64,000 nt of DNA from Streptomyces bacillaris. Its GTDB lineage: Bacteria > Actinomycetota > Actinomycetes > Streptomycetales > Streptomycetaceae. Position numbers and translations under genes: made by a program. This document shows, in pieces, positions 12,001 through 18,500 of this stretch. Within the stretch, counting starts at the first letter, position 1, and the number at the start of each line of letters is the position of its first letter. Under the pieces are notes generated by a model that searched no databases, had not been told where the DNA came from, and was given only the letters and a program-made list of their open reading frames with translations. The stretch is taken from positions 1,550,001 through 1,614,000 of the forward strand of contig NZ_CP029378.1 in the NCBI RefSeq assembly GCF_003268675.1. The letters run 5' to 3'.

Positions 12001-14434
12001 CCTGCACCGGGGCGCCGGGGCCCTCCCGGGTCAGCTCGACGGCACCGCGTTCGGTCAGCGCCGCGTCGCCCCCGCCCGGCGGGCCGAGCACCACGGCCCG
12101 GTCCACCCCGGCGCCGTCCAGCAGCGCGGCGGCCTCCGGCGACCCCTCGGCCGCCGGGGGCAGGTTCTCCGCGACGATGACGGTCAGCGGTGCGTCGGTG
12201 CCGGTACCGGTACCGGTGCCGGGCGAGGCCACCGGCCCCGTACTGTCACGGGTCTCCGGGCCCTCGCCGCCCACCTCACGCCCTCCGGAGGCGTTGCCCT
12301 CGTCGGCGGTGTCGCGGGTCTCCGGCCCCTGCCCGGACGGCTCCTGCCCGGAACCGGGGGTGTCCCGCACCCCGTCGCCCGGACCGGTAGCGGTGCCCTC
12401 GCCAGGGGTTGTGCCCGGCCGGCCGACGGTGTCCACGCCGTCCGGGGCCGCGCCCGTGGGCGTACCGGGCCCGGGGAGCGGCGCGGGCGTCCCCTCCCCC
12501 GTACCCGGCGGGTTCACGGTCACCGGTGTGCCGAGGCTCTCCAGCGCCCGGCGCACCTCGTCGGCGTCGATCAGGGCAGCGGGCCCGTTGCCGGTGGGGA
12601 CCACCCGTATCTCGGGCAGCTGGGACAGGTTGCCGTGCAGACCGTCGCGTACGCCGATCTCGGCCGGTCCCGGGGGCCGTTCGCCGCGCAGGGCCGCGAG
12701 GTCGCGCAGCGCCTGGTCGCGCACCTCGGGCGGCCCCTGGTGGACCTGCTGCCACAGGGCGTTCTCGGCGGCGGTCACCGGCAGCGGGCCCGGGGTGTAC
12801 GCGGGCGGGTCGACCGGGACGTACGCCGGGGGGTCCTGCGGGGTGTACGGCGGCGGGCTCTCCGCCACGACGGGCCGCGGGGAGGAGGAGTTGGTGAACT
12901 CGTCGAGCCCGGTGGGGCGGGGTGCCCCCGGGCCGTCGCCGTCGAAGCCGCCGCCCGAGGACTCCGTACGCGGCGGGCCGTCGCCGGTGCGGCCGGAGCC
13001 GTCGCCGTCGCCGGTCCGCGCGGGGGCGTCGGAGGCCGCGCCGCCGGAGATGGTGGGCGGCTGGTTGCGCAGGTTCTCGATGGCGGTGCGGAGTTCGTTG
13101 CCGGTGTTGAGGGCGATGTCGGAGAGCCCGCCCTCGACCTTGCTGCTGACGCCCGCGCCGACGAACGTGGTCCAGTTCGAGGAGAAGTCGCCCTCGAAGG
13201 CGCCCTTGATCAGGATCTCGCCGACCGTCTCGCCGCCGCCGGCCGCGGCGAAGTCGAGGACGCCCTTGAGTCCGTAATGTCCGGCCAGTGCGCCGGGGCG
13301 GTCGGCGTTGTTCTCCAGCAGGCGGTAGTTGCGCCACAGGTCCGGGTTGGAGCGCCAGACGGCCGGGTCGTAGCGGAAGGTGAACGGCCGGTCGCGGAGG
13401 AACGCGGGCAGGTCGCTGTCCAGGTCGGGGCGGGGCCGGGGGCGGTCCTGGGGACCGCCCCCGGGCACCGGATCCGGCTCGGGGCCCGGCTTCGGCCGCG
13501 GTCCCGGTTCGGGGGACGGATCCGGGCCCGGCTTCGGCCCCGGGGTGGGCTCCGGGGTGGGGGTCGGCTTCGGCTGCGGGGTGGGCTCGGGCTTCGGCTT
13601 CGGCTCGGGGGTGGGCGTGTCCGGGCCGGGCTTGGGGTTCGGGCTCGGGTTCGGGTTCGGGGTGTCGAACTTCAGGTCGGGGCCGGGTCCTGGCCGGTCC
13701 TTGAACGGGGGCCCGTCCTTGAGGAAGTTCATGTCGTAGCTCTTCACGATGTTCTTCGCCCAGTTCTCGAAGACGCTCGTGAAGAACCCGGCCGCCGCGC
13801 CGAACGCGGCAGCCTTGCCGATGTCGCCCCAGTCGATGCCGTCCGGACGGCGGCCCTCGGGGGCGAAGTTCATCATCGCCAGCCGGACGGCGAAGGTGGT
13901 GAACGCCTCCGCCAGCGCCTCGCTGAGGGACGGCATCAGGTGGAGCCGCTTCATCAGGTGGCTGAAGAGGGTGAGGAGCACGAACCGGCTGCGCAGCTTC
14001 GCCATCAGGATCTGGCTGGCGGAGGCGCCGCCCGTGAAGAAGGACAGCGCGAGATAGATGGCGATCTCGATGAGCAGCCGGATGATCTCGGCGATGACCT
14101 GCCACTTGGACTCCATGACGTCCATGCCGGTCTTGCGGCGGCCCGCGCCGATCTGGTCGAGCTGCTTGGTGAACTCCAGGAGGTAGTTCTTGCCCTGGTC
14201 GTCGATGAGCGTGCCCATCGCCTGCTTGTAGGAGACGGCCAGTTCGTCCGGCATCGCCTGGGCGATGTCGTGGACCGACTTCTCGATCAGTCCGGAGAGC
14301 TGCTCGATCTTGCGGGCCATGCCGGTGAAGTTGTACTGGCTCTGGTCCGCCAGGTCCTCGTCGATCGTGGTGAGGAACTCCCCGGTCAACGCGAAGATCA
14401 TCGCGTTGATCTCCGGCGTGGGCATGATGCTCAA
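1..14434 (-). CDS. Giant T7SS-linked multidomain protein with OTU protease and clan-CD-like Cys units (3' end beyond window)
   Basis: At least 4811 codons are visible and the C-terminus lies left of base 1. I chose TTG 14434 because GGAGG at 14444-14448 sits 9 nt upstream; ATG 14425 in the same frame is the alternative but is 18 nt from that site. Residues 1-240 are helical with a hydrophobic stretch near 110-150, like the N-termini of T7SS effectors. A Pro/Lys/Glu linker covers about 250-330. FVGHG (His1289) and LFSCETG (Cys1336) look like a clan-CD His/Cys pair; databases use the name 'lonely Cys' for such giant actinobacterial proteins, a match I recall but could not test. An OTU-type protease follows, with DGDCLF (Cys1647) and SDHYD (His1839). 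Two later modules keep the OTU-like framework but have Ser3848/Phe4051 and Gly4173/Phe4310 instead. A coiled-coil-like region lies near 3650-3780, and the visible end is Asp/Ser-rich. Function is inferred: T7SS effector or polymorphic toxin. Confidence 0.85.
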   Translation of the reverse strand, partial: MSIMPTPEINAMIFALTGEFLTTIDEDLADQSQYNFTGMARKIEQLSGLIEKSVHDIAQAMPDELAVSYKQAMGTLIDDQGKNYLLEFTKQLDQIGAGRRKTGMDVMESKWQVIAEIIRLLIEIAIYLALSFFTGGASASQILMAKLRSRFVLLTLFSHLMKRLHLMPSLSEALAEAFTTFAVRLAMMNFAPEGRRPDGIDWGDIGKAAAFGAAAGFFTSVFENWAKNIVKSYDMNFLKDGPPFKDRPGPGPDLKFDTPNPNPSPNPKPGPDTPTPEPKPKPEPTPQPKPTPTPEPTPGPKPGPDPSPEPGPRPKPGPEPDPVPGGGPQDRPRPRPDLDSDLPAFLRDRPFTFRYDPAVWRSNPDLWRNYRLLENNADRPGALAGHYGLKGVLDFAAAGGGETVGEILIKGAFEGDFSSNWTTFVGAGVSSKVEGGLSDIALNTGNELRTAIENLRNQPPTISGGAASDAPARTGDGDGSGRTGDGPPRTESSGGGFDGDGPGAPRPTGLDEFTNSSSPRPVVAESPPPYTPQDPPAYVPVDPPAYTPGPLPVTAAENALWQQVHQGPPEVRDQALRDLAALRGERPPGPAEIGVRDGLHGNLSQLPEIRVVPTGNGPAALIDADEVRRALESLGTPVTVNPPGTGEGTPAPLPGPGTPTGAAPDGVDTVGRPGTTPGEGTATGPGDGVRDTPGSGQEPSGQGPETRDTADEGNASGGREVGGEGPETRDSTGPVASPGTGTGTGTDAPLTVIVAENLPPAAEGSPEAAALLDGAGVDRAVVLGPPGGGDAALTERGAVELTREGPGAPVQVRPLTGPEFAGGPDAPVDTAFPGANVLLPLADALGVPPVVTAPPPPGTTAAPPATTTGGPTSTTSTTTSAPPNSSTSPAPRPGTPGGPVGNSGSVQQPSGEGTPENPGPAEPGQDDAESPAVKAAESGTTTDPGAVDGPGADARPADTTGTTAGPEESPGSRPTVVTTSSDLPTDTGSPASTSGRESGADVKPPVTSDSGPESRPDVKPPVTTSGRERALDVKPPVVSESGPESPSDVKSPAPPSGREPGTDVKPPVTSTAGPESPSDVKLPVSASGREPAPDVKPPVVTASTVTAEGPAVSKLAADARPWSEAATEVHLEGGREGGTGPETGGTPSRTGPDSGTTPGALVTTSTTPATRGGTVPSTTAGPSVTTLGGKTVPFSELRRLVASTAAAPQPGTAVRTVTISQSPAEDGTGRSAGRRALLGQDTFRGVRTTSEGTPGADGTAPPPRTVFTGAPAPLPGSGTERGADYFVGHGTPRTVTLGTDNAAHPTVEVSGVQLGEVLKSWAQDGDQDRPLVLFSCETGQQPRIAGLPVAQHVANRTGRPVYAPTTEAGTAKDRDGNVRAVLGDGPGGPGRWRLFTPEPSGSALDDLARDAGLHSGPDPADAFARARTLQQIRTLREALGPDAEQRPGNREALAALAYVDGLRWRDPGTAARYGDGRMTPDLLDRMVADWHAATGYATAVDPSTGPTPDQYTAFLEAAAALRSGATPTTTLDSLLPPPPAPPPSLAPDTLVSRSDVSGLAYARSAEVAWSLSDAPLPVSQLGLGPEDSAELARRLDRPGPAPADRPESIAGDVDLFSEDSTVPALSDTIDVAGVPFRKLPARADGDCLFRALLDSARATTVPPAWAARNVAGLRSLLRDRLTGSELLAPAVEATPDPVLAVVDDLRMTALAGVSHPEAREHIGRRWDRIAQEVVTDGDGRRWRRILRDSGYSRLAEVASTPADARRIGTGGLIVEAAGERGLWSSPFADVLPLALAHTLGVELRLVGPDTTSPGHTFTAPLNPGGDGGVLHLAYNGSDHYDALVPAAALPTPTTTPTTAPLTTLTPAPVPAPPTAPATPDPAGSDVFGEWLRSMGGVTDLDTPTPSDPDRGDPVPLETQLDRHRPARLLTGDDARPPGAAPRTVTFDDGSRLPAVLISPDTDPDGGGTGPSPGPRSATGPRTGLLNGVGILTLRSPDQVAQQVFDQLPEKLRTQFDRAEVERLLKDQPGAFTAPRGARFVGREKSGVGHEMIVEAVPYHRWERFSDVGGATVRVDTMRRGQAGYGGGRSVGTGRRIALAIGMGPPLNWMLKIGVSLGWTRKTDYTQGTQAYHQSEYRSVDGSHLHLDDVHYRVRVERVTEAPKTPGPAATTPGTPPATAPHWQRTEVHSARFALRDGLSWRLPDELTVPFKGPQRAPRTLTFPDGVEPRITDTTALHLTDPPEDVALAISGARPGSSAHRTLVSYVRPGRLLGLFGRFSGPVSGPELTRGAGQHPLGHLVVERSIPHRATLVTESVTAEVRDLTQTTYQNQRAHTRDTRLGVQITAGPNSTVIGPETDVRIQGGPMVRADLSAGRGHNLGTDAARKVTGRVRNHPVALYRVERTLMVRGAGQPASAARPVRVVSLDWISTQDARRLAGWDSRTPGATGPNADAEPPVPWYLTREDPVHLGGQVRAEGFVPDRRPAPPATTTPAPATTPTPAPVPPTAPATATPTPAPATAVTSTPTPTPAPATAVTPAPAPAPAPAPQDPLKAFTDTVLDTLHRAYPSLFVPPLMLRHPHLAKLWYGDGRMRTALHNDRQVREALNRPTLAQSLDDLTTTGVPVTLTEDGKVRRGHHTLVLRARLTDRQFETTLSERSLRNAVIGTEISGQGQQESTTLSGGIEVGVSPRDHAKEPTSGLPRQTGNVAVGARHARTHGKATKNTVAVTHDQLTFQNGADLYSYQVELGATFEGHRRPRGWTRLVSVGLLGAGVFVSKVEERPLFARGTETVGRVELAVPAAHGSPRHSPADTPATGPTPAPTPAPTPLSAAEADQLLDGIRPLPRTAASDRNLVNKLLSAPHVVLSTEGGEQRQRLVQDTADRATGSSWHVSAPGTPIRTALRRAMADLGIAGQLGQYLGPFGSRITGLTGAGPFSTHYLKAAVRGELGNLRVKSDPKPGSLEATIGNEHRVAGTSSKGSRTTLGLQGADMPLQQAPGGPAVAGSYATALQYAWGKGRSVSQTLTRGRNTTLSYAGRMYLVVADAAETVAVRDRWTAAMGAVGTRAGTGISSAAGRISEGFGRALAPRRAAAALQRIRDAVMFHLPMQDAIEAGLAPDGLGTATPDNLGGRYRLPPFLSRRHFPSHPSGQLDASRAAQQLTGQLERRGVPSHDREQVLQRLSPDFLRSHVHELTADGMALPVRYRSWSSPHHLPVGGSPGQLRLTLTPVTTTVERLRTGYELEDYRTTARDDVGGRTQDRGGDVTLSASQRSPGDGPLAANPSLQGTAAKQRSGNVTEATGSTSMPNIATTQAHAEIVTTYILTATLEDASGRPLGPAVTAPVGSLNEILPASLLTPEGDGKDGALTEQNVPEPPHSVRVLTADQARPEAVARWRTTDGETGETDPDILTFDDAIGSGILAVDIVGSGNVRDALTLATARADGFPGDADLGKRHTGASLTERVRMARHTPLTALGTAPAQAQQEATSQVGLTAGFREALGPDGSPLPTQSSARLLGQSHTADSRLFAKMHRTGARLLAVENKPRMEAVQRRKTGDALEAGIADNTEGAVGTSPLAGNSNAGVINPGVSAPIGGANDSTALKGATDTTLGTHVKVVTDRSMLFAVPVSWLSVAEVDHRVTDSRPMQALGRPRRGPRAVEAETTALVWLREDIARDHGLLDDTTFPEEARTAWDDQAKAAADLAAAEKSYYDARAKAREAWLDLSDDQRTALGDDGRATVLSRPLAESPAVTAWQTARDEVRRRQDNLDTAAQDHHRLHLAAARLTAHHQGSAAVPVKDAPQTYTTPDWRSEAPEPYKVTDATGTDPRTLTSPDGITVHQVHEVPHDGASFFHALLATAQGEGQLSLLLGPDLADRFTSAPGDPSVTAEAVEAARNRLAWALGDNGNEDLLDGLALDAADTFTQAELDFAEIDLTDAQQAEFDAFGRLPQTVWPSPEQRMALAMAALSRPFAPEPVADPAEGSPADGSPAPPVRRAGDHGGADLLPALAARVLGAPVTVVTGEGRPQTFLPHGADPATAEPTAGPVLFAADGFFAAALTPDATPPVTTALPAPPTTGTTGTTAETTGGGTTGTTSETTGGGTKGTTVGTTTGTSPAPGTTGATPKPPAHRTHTTPPWLPPADATGPRHRLDRDGVLTAPDGATYTQGTPAGRGNGFFGALSSALRDAAGQPGRDKGEAVRLRDRADLPPAQLMRLNGLPGARADRDALFSPPPPKLRPGAPAPSPEALDGHLRRHLSQAPWGPEADRTVAEWAAAATGTTVVLVEENGTTHTYPGPTSDAPVLRLRRRGGDFVPLLPRTPAPAPAPAPETPAVETSPEPKTEKTEKAAETPETVKTAEETGEKTALPPVGKSAEKTAGTSVETPGEKSGEKPGEKPAAPAMPTPPPTASAPTETTEHVAPETSALPLPETAVPVPTPPETAVVAEVPLPPPPSPTDGDHPGLEGEEEAYELSTLSGAGPRPHGSTGPDTDAETEADQDADSDADSSSDSEDEGATPPWADPAWLSTVFGPQWNRAPRVRLQETSEALYALVEDAAGTRPPGAGLTDLTRQVLHMPARSRVTGQDVRDLGALALEASSDDLASAEDLALYFVDRQIETRRDALAEETLLRGEDSTPAGRDLTGAGRGLPDPGSYLAERSGQAVERPAPWRNPYLFVGTAAEGGGVEIVTPWRTFVVQDPVEMARIISYDSRRPRGADLVLALPPAFAARVADLVVGTTGRPAWYPQGPAEVLTHPTTGEPHLVVHRGAGQTGPDWLAPPSAEESGLPGARDLSSDSDDSVSEDGSDGASTSDGD
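11145..11475 (-). repeat. Seven-copy tandem repeat encoding DVKPPV-type units in the giant gene
   Basis: Seven copies of a DVKPPV-like hexapeptide (variants DVKSPA, DVKLPV) occur every 44-48 nt. The units alternate: one begins with SGRE, the next with SGPES. Together they form a low-complexity, probably extended linker between the N-terminal region and the His/Cys unit of the giant protein. Confidence 0.75.
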
Positions 14435-14471
14435 CGGCGGCCGCCTCCGGTGCCGTCCGGGCAGCCCTGAC

Positions 14472-14503
14472 CGGCCGCTCCCCCGGTGGTGCGGGAGCGG
14501 CCG
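14472..14503 (-). terminator. Hairpin between a WXG100 gene and the giant gene
   Basis: Perfect 11-bp GC-rich inverted repeat (arms 14472-14482 and 14493-14503, 10-nt loop) in the 81-nt gap after the WXG100 stop. There is no clear T-run, so it may be an attenuator or mRNA stability element that lowers read-through into the giant gene. Confidence 0.5.
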
Positions 14504-14515
14504 TCGCGGCGGAGG

Positions 14516-14899
14516 TCAGTGGCGCGCACGTCCGCCCGAGCCGCCGCCGTACGCACCGTCGGTCTCGGTGCGGCTGTTGTACTTGTGGAGGCCTTCCAGG
14601 TTGGTGTCCCGGGTCTGGCGCACCAGGTGGATCTGGTCCTTCATGGCGGCGGTGCTGGCGCTGAGCGCGTCCCGGAAGCCGGTCATGGTCGCGGTGACCT
14701 TCTGCGTCTCCTCCCGGTCCCGTTCGGTGGCCTTCTGGCTCATCTCGTCCGTGCTCGCGGCCGTGCCGGTCCAGCCCGCGGTCTCGAAGACGCCGTCGCG
14801 GAAGTCCGTCAGGATGGACATGGCCAGTTCGGCGATCTGGTCCTGCTGTTCGGTCAGCGACTCCACCCGGCTGGGGTCGAAGTAGTAGCGTCCGGCCAT
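14516..14899 (-). CDS. WXG100-family T7SS substrate, upstream of the giant gene
   Basis: 127 residues, small and helical, with the turn motif W-T-G near residue 43 expected for a WXG100 helical hairpin. The C-terminus is Gly/Ser-rich (GGGSGG). ATG 14899 was chosen over in-frame GTG 14908 because the AGGA stretch is about 11 nt from the ATG but only about 3 nt from the GTG. It starts 1 nt after the stop of the upstream YbaB-like gene, so the two are probably translationally coupled. Its place directly before the giant gene suggests it may be the partner or chaperone that brings the giant protein to the secretion machine; this is inference. Confidence 0.8.
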   Translation of the reverse strand: MAGRYYFDPSRVESLTEQQDQIAELAMSILTDFRDGVFETAGWTGTAASTDEMSQKATERDREETQKVTATMTGFRDALSASTAAMKDQIHLVRQTRDTNLEGLHKYNSRTETDGAYGGGSGGRARH

Positions 14900-14900
14900 C

Positions 14901-15358
14901 TCAGTCACCGTCCTCGTCGAGCGCGTCCCGCCAGGCGGGCTTGGCGGCGTCCGGCCGCGGCCGGTCCTCCTCGTCGTTCTCCAGCACCTCGGGGCCGAAG
15001 ATCTTCGCCCAGTCGACCTCGAAGCCCGGCAGTTCCGGCACGGCGCTGCTGGCTTCGGTGAAGGGCATCAGGGCCTTCATCACATGGCGGTTCATCGCCA
15101 GCCGGGCCTCGGCGGCCGCCTCCATGACGCTGGCCGCCAACTCCTGGGGGACATGTCCCGGTACTTGTTCTCCAGGAACTCCAGGCTGGTCAGCTCCCCC
15201 TGGGGGCCCACGGTCACGCGCACCGCGCGGTCGGAGGAGAGACGGGCGAACGAGGCCTGCCGCAGCTCGTGTTCGGTCCGCGCGATGGCTTCCTGTGCTT
15301 CCTGGAGTTCGGCCATCGCCGTCTCCAGACGCTTCTCCAGAGGTTCCGGCACGCCCAT
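14901..15358 (-). pseudogene. YbaB/EbfC-family protein interrupted by a 1-nt frameshift
   Basis: Read from ATG 15358 (GGAGAAGG just upstream), the frame gives a coiled helical start and a YbaB-like strand region (VTVGPQGELTSLEF) up to YRDMSP. It then leaves frame at a run of five C on the coding strand (15146-15150). Adding one C restores SPQELAASVMEAAAEAR and continuity to the stop at 14901, giving 152 residues. The downstream part alone is open from 15140. YbaB/EbfC-family proteins are known partners in ESX loci (EspL in mycobacteria), which fits the context. The break could be a true mutation, a phase-variable homopolymer or a sequencing error; all the residues needed are still present, so decay must be very recent if real. 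Confidence 0.7.
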
Positions 15359-15525
15359 GTTCCCTTCTCCGTTCCTGTCGACCCCGGTGTGCCGCCCCAC
15401 GGAGCGCACACCTTGATCAACACCTGACGATTCTGCTGGTGACCGCCCGTCGGGGGAAGCCCGTACGGCCCGCCGTCCCTATGGGATGCGTCTCTTCTCC
15501 GCCCGGGGGCGCGGAGCCGGTGCGG

Positions 15526-18500
15526 TCACCGTCCGATCACGGCGGGGCTGCCGCCCTCCTCGGTGCCCCAGACGTCCTCGTCCTCCTCCAGGTACGCGGA
15601 GGAACTGGTGGTCCTGCGGGCGCTGTCCGGCTCCTCGGCGGCCCGGGGGTCGCTGCCGTTGCTGGTGGTGGAGACCCGGGGGGCGGGGGCGAGGAAGGTG
15701 TCCTCGCTCTCCTGGCGGTTCCAGGCACCGCGGCGCCGGCGTTTGCGGCGGGCGCTCTCCTCCGCCGCGTCGACCAGCACGGCGCGCACGCGTTCACCGT
15801 TGCCCTTCTCGCCTCCGGCGCCGCCCATGCCCGCGCCGCCCATCGGCATACCGGGTGAGCCGGGCATCCCGGGTGCGCCGGGGGCACCGGGGGGCGGCCC
15901 GCCCTGTCCGGTGGGCTGGCCGGGGTTGAGCCCGTCGCCGGTACCGTTCCCGAGGAGGGCGTTGTCGAGCGCGACGGGCCCGAGGCTGCCGCCGCTGTTA
16001 CCACCGCCGCCGAGGTCCAGGCCGGAGAGCGGCACGTCGCGGGAGACCGTGCTGGGGCCGCCGCCGGAGGAGCCGCCGCCTCCGTTGCCGTTCAGGCTGC
16101 CCAGGTTGCCGAGGTCGAGCCGTTCGCCGGGGCCCCGGTCCAGTCCGGAGTTGAGCCCGCCCAGGTCGACGGTGCGGGTGTTGCCATCGGGGTCGGTGAT
16201 GGTCGTGCGGCCCGTCTCCGGATCGGTGACCTGCACCGTCCCGTCCGGGAACGTCGTCTTCAACTGACCGTTGTCCAGAACCGTCTTCGACCCATCCGGA
16301 TTGGTCACCTCCGCACCATGCGTCAGATCCACCGTCCGCGTCGAACCATCCGGATCAGTGATCGTCAACCGACCCGTATCCGGATCGAACGAACTCCGAC
16401 TCCCATCCGGAAACACACTGTTCAGATCGCCATCGAGCCCCAACGACGTACGACCACCCGTCGGGGTCTCCCATCCGCCACGAGCCCCGTCCATACCATC
16501 CAGGTCCAACCGGTCCAGCCCACCGGAGGAGTTGTTGAGTCCGCCCAGGTCGACGGTGCGGGTGTTGCCGTCCGGATCGGTGATGGTCGTACGGCCCGTC
16601 TCCGGATCGGTGACCTGCACCGATCCGTCCGGGAACGTCGTCTTCAACTGACCATTGTCCAGAACCGTCTTCGACCCATCCGGATTGGTCACCTCCGCAC
16701 CATGCGTCAGATCCACCGTCCGCGTCGAACCATCCGGATCAGTGATCGTCAACCGACCCGTATCCGGATCGAACGAACTCCGACTCCCATCCGGAAACAC
16801 ACTGTTCAGGTCACCGTCGAGCCCCAACGACGTACGACCACCCGTCGGGGTCTCCAACCCACCAGGAGCACCATCGAGGCCACCCAGGTCCAGCCGGTCC
16901 AACCCACCGGACGGGTTGTTCAGCCCGCCCAGGTTGCCGAGGTCGGTGGTCGTGGTACTGCCGTCCGGGTTGGTGGTGACGGCCTGTCCGGTCCGCGGGT
17001 CGATGACCTGCTTGGAGCCGTCCGGGAAGGTGGTCGTCAGGTTGCCGTCGCGGTCGAGCGAGGTGACCGAGCCGTCCGGGTTGGTGATCTTGGCTCCGCC
17101 GGAGAGGTTACGGGTGACGGTGGAGCCGTCCGGCGAGATGGTGGTGAGGTCCCCGGTCTCCGGGTCGAAGGTGCTCCGGCCGCCGTTCGGGAAGTCCGTG
17201 GTGATCGCCCCGTCCCGCAGCCGGGTGCTGCCTCCGGTCGGCGTGTTCAGGCCGCTGTTGCCGAGGAGGTTGCCCAGGCTCCGGGTGAATTCCTGGTTCG
17301 GGTTGCCGCGTGTGCCGTCCTGGTTGCCGTTGAGGGGGCCGAAGTTCACCGGGCCGCTCTGGGTGACCGGAGGGATGACGCCCGGGGGGAACGCACCGGG
17401 GCCGCCGTTCAGGTCGTCGCTCAGGTTCCCCAAGTCCCCCAGATTCCCCAGGCTGTTGAGCGCCTCGTTGTTCGCGTTGCCCAGGTCACCCAGGCTGTTG
17501 AGCACGTCGTTGTTGGCGTTGCCCAGGTCGTTGAGGTTGTCGAGCGCCGTGTTGTTGATGTTCCCGAGGTCGTCCAGGACCGTCTTGTTGTTCTGGTTGA
17601 GGTCGTCCAGGATGCCGTTGCTGTTCTTGTTCAGATCATCCAGGAATTCGTTGTTCTTGCTGTTCAGATCGTCCAGGATGTCGTTGTTCTTGTTGTTGAG
17701 GTCATCCAGGATGTCGTTGTTGTTCTTGTTCAGGTCGTCCAGGAAGTCGTTGTTGTTCTCGTTGAGCTTCTCGAGCCACTCGTCGATGTCCGGACCGCCG
17801 CCGCCCGTGGGGTCGTTGAGCTTGTCGTTGGCGTAGTCCTCGCCCGCCGTGCTGGTGGTCTTGGGCTTCGGGACGTTCTCGGTGAAGTCCTTGGTGAGGT
17901 CCAGGAAGCGGTTGTTGAGCTTCGACGTCTCCGCGATGGCCGGCCGGATCAGATCCTGGTCGACGCCCTGGTTCCACAGTTCGACGGCCCGGTCACCGAC
18001 CTTCTTCCAGTTGGCGATGTCGCTCAGGTCCCCGTAGATCGGGTGCTCCTGGAGGAAGCCGCCCTTGGGCGAGTGGGTGACGCTGGTGTATCCGGCTCCC
18101 TGGTAGCCGGTGTGGGTGTAGGCCTCGATGTCGCTCTGGCCGATGTTGTGCTCGTTCACCCACATCGCGAGGTCGTCGAGCAGATAGCGCAGCACCCGCA
18201 GCGGGTCGTAGTGGGGGGACTGCGCCCACTCCAGCCAGTTCCCCAGCAGGTTCGTGGCACTGTCCTTGAGGGTCTGGCTGCCGATGGACAGCGCGCGGGA
18301 GTAGACCGTGCCGCCGCTGCCGGTGGCGTCGTCGGCGTAGGTGGAGGCGCCGAACGTCTCGACGTACCCGTCGTAGTTCTCGCGGACCTTCTTCAGCAGA
18401 TTGCGGAAGACATCGGCCGCCTCGCCCTTCCAGCTCGCGTCCTCGCGGGCGAAGCGGTCCTCCCAGTCCTTCAGGACGACGGCCTTGTTCTTGAAGAACT

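Noticed and set aside
4284..14105. Long minus-strand open frames (4284-10262 and 12276-14105) in another phase than the giant gene
   Set aside because: Arg/Pro/His-rich shadow translations that overlap the giant gene, with no motifs and no ribosome sites.
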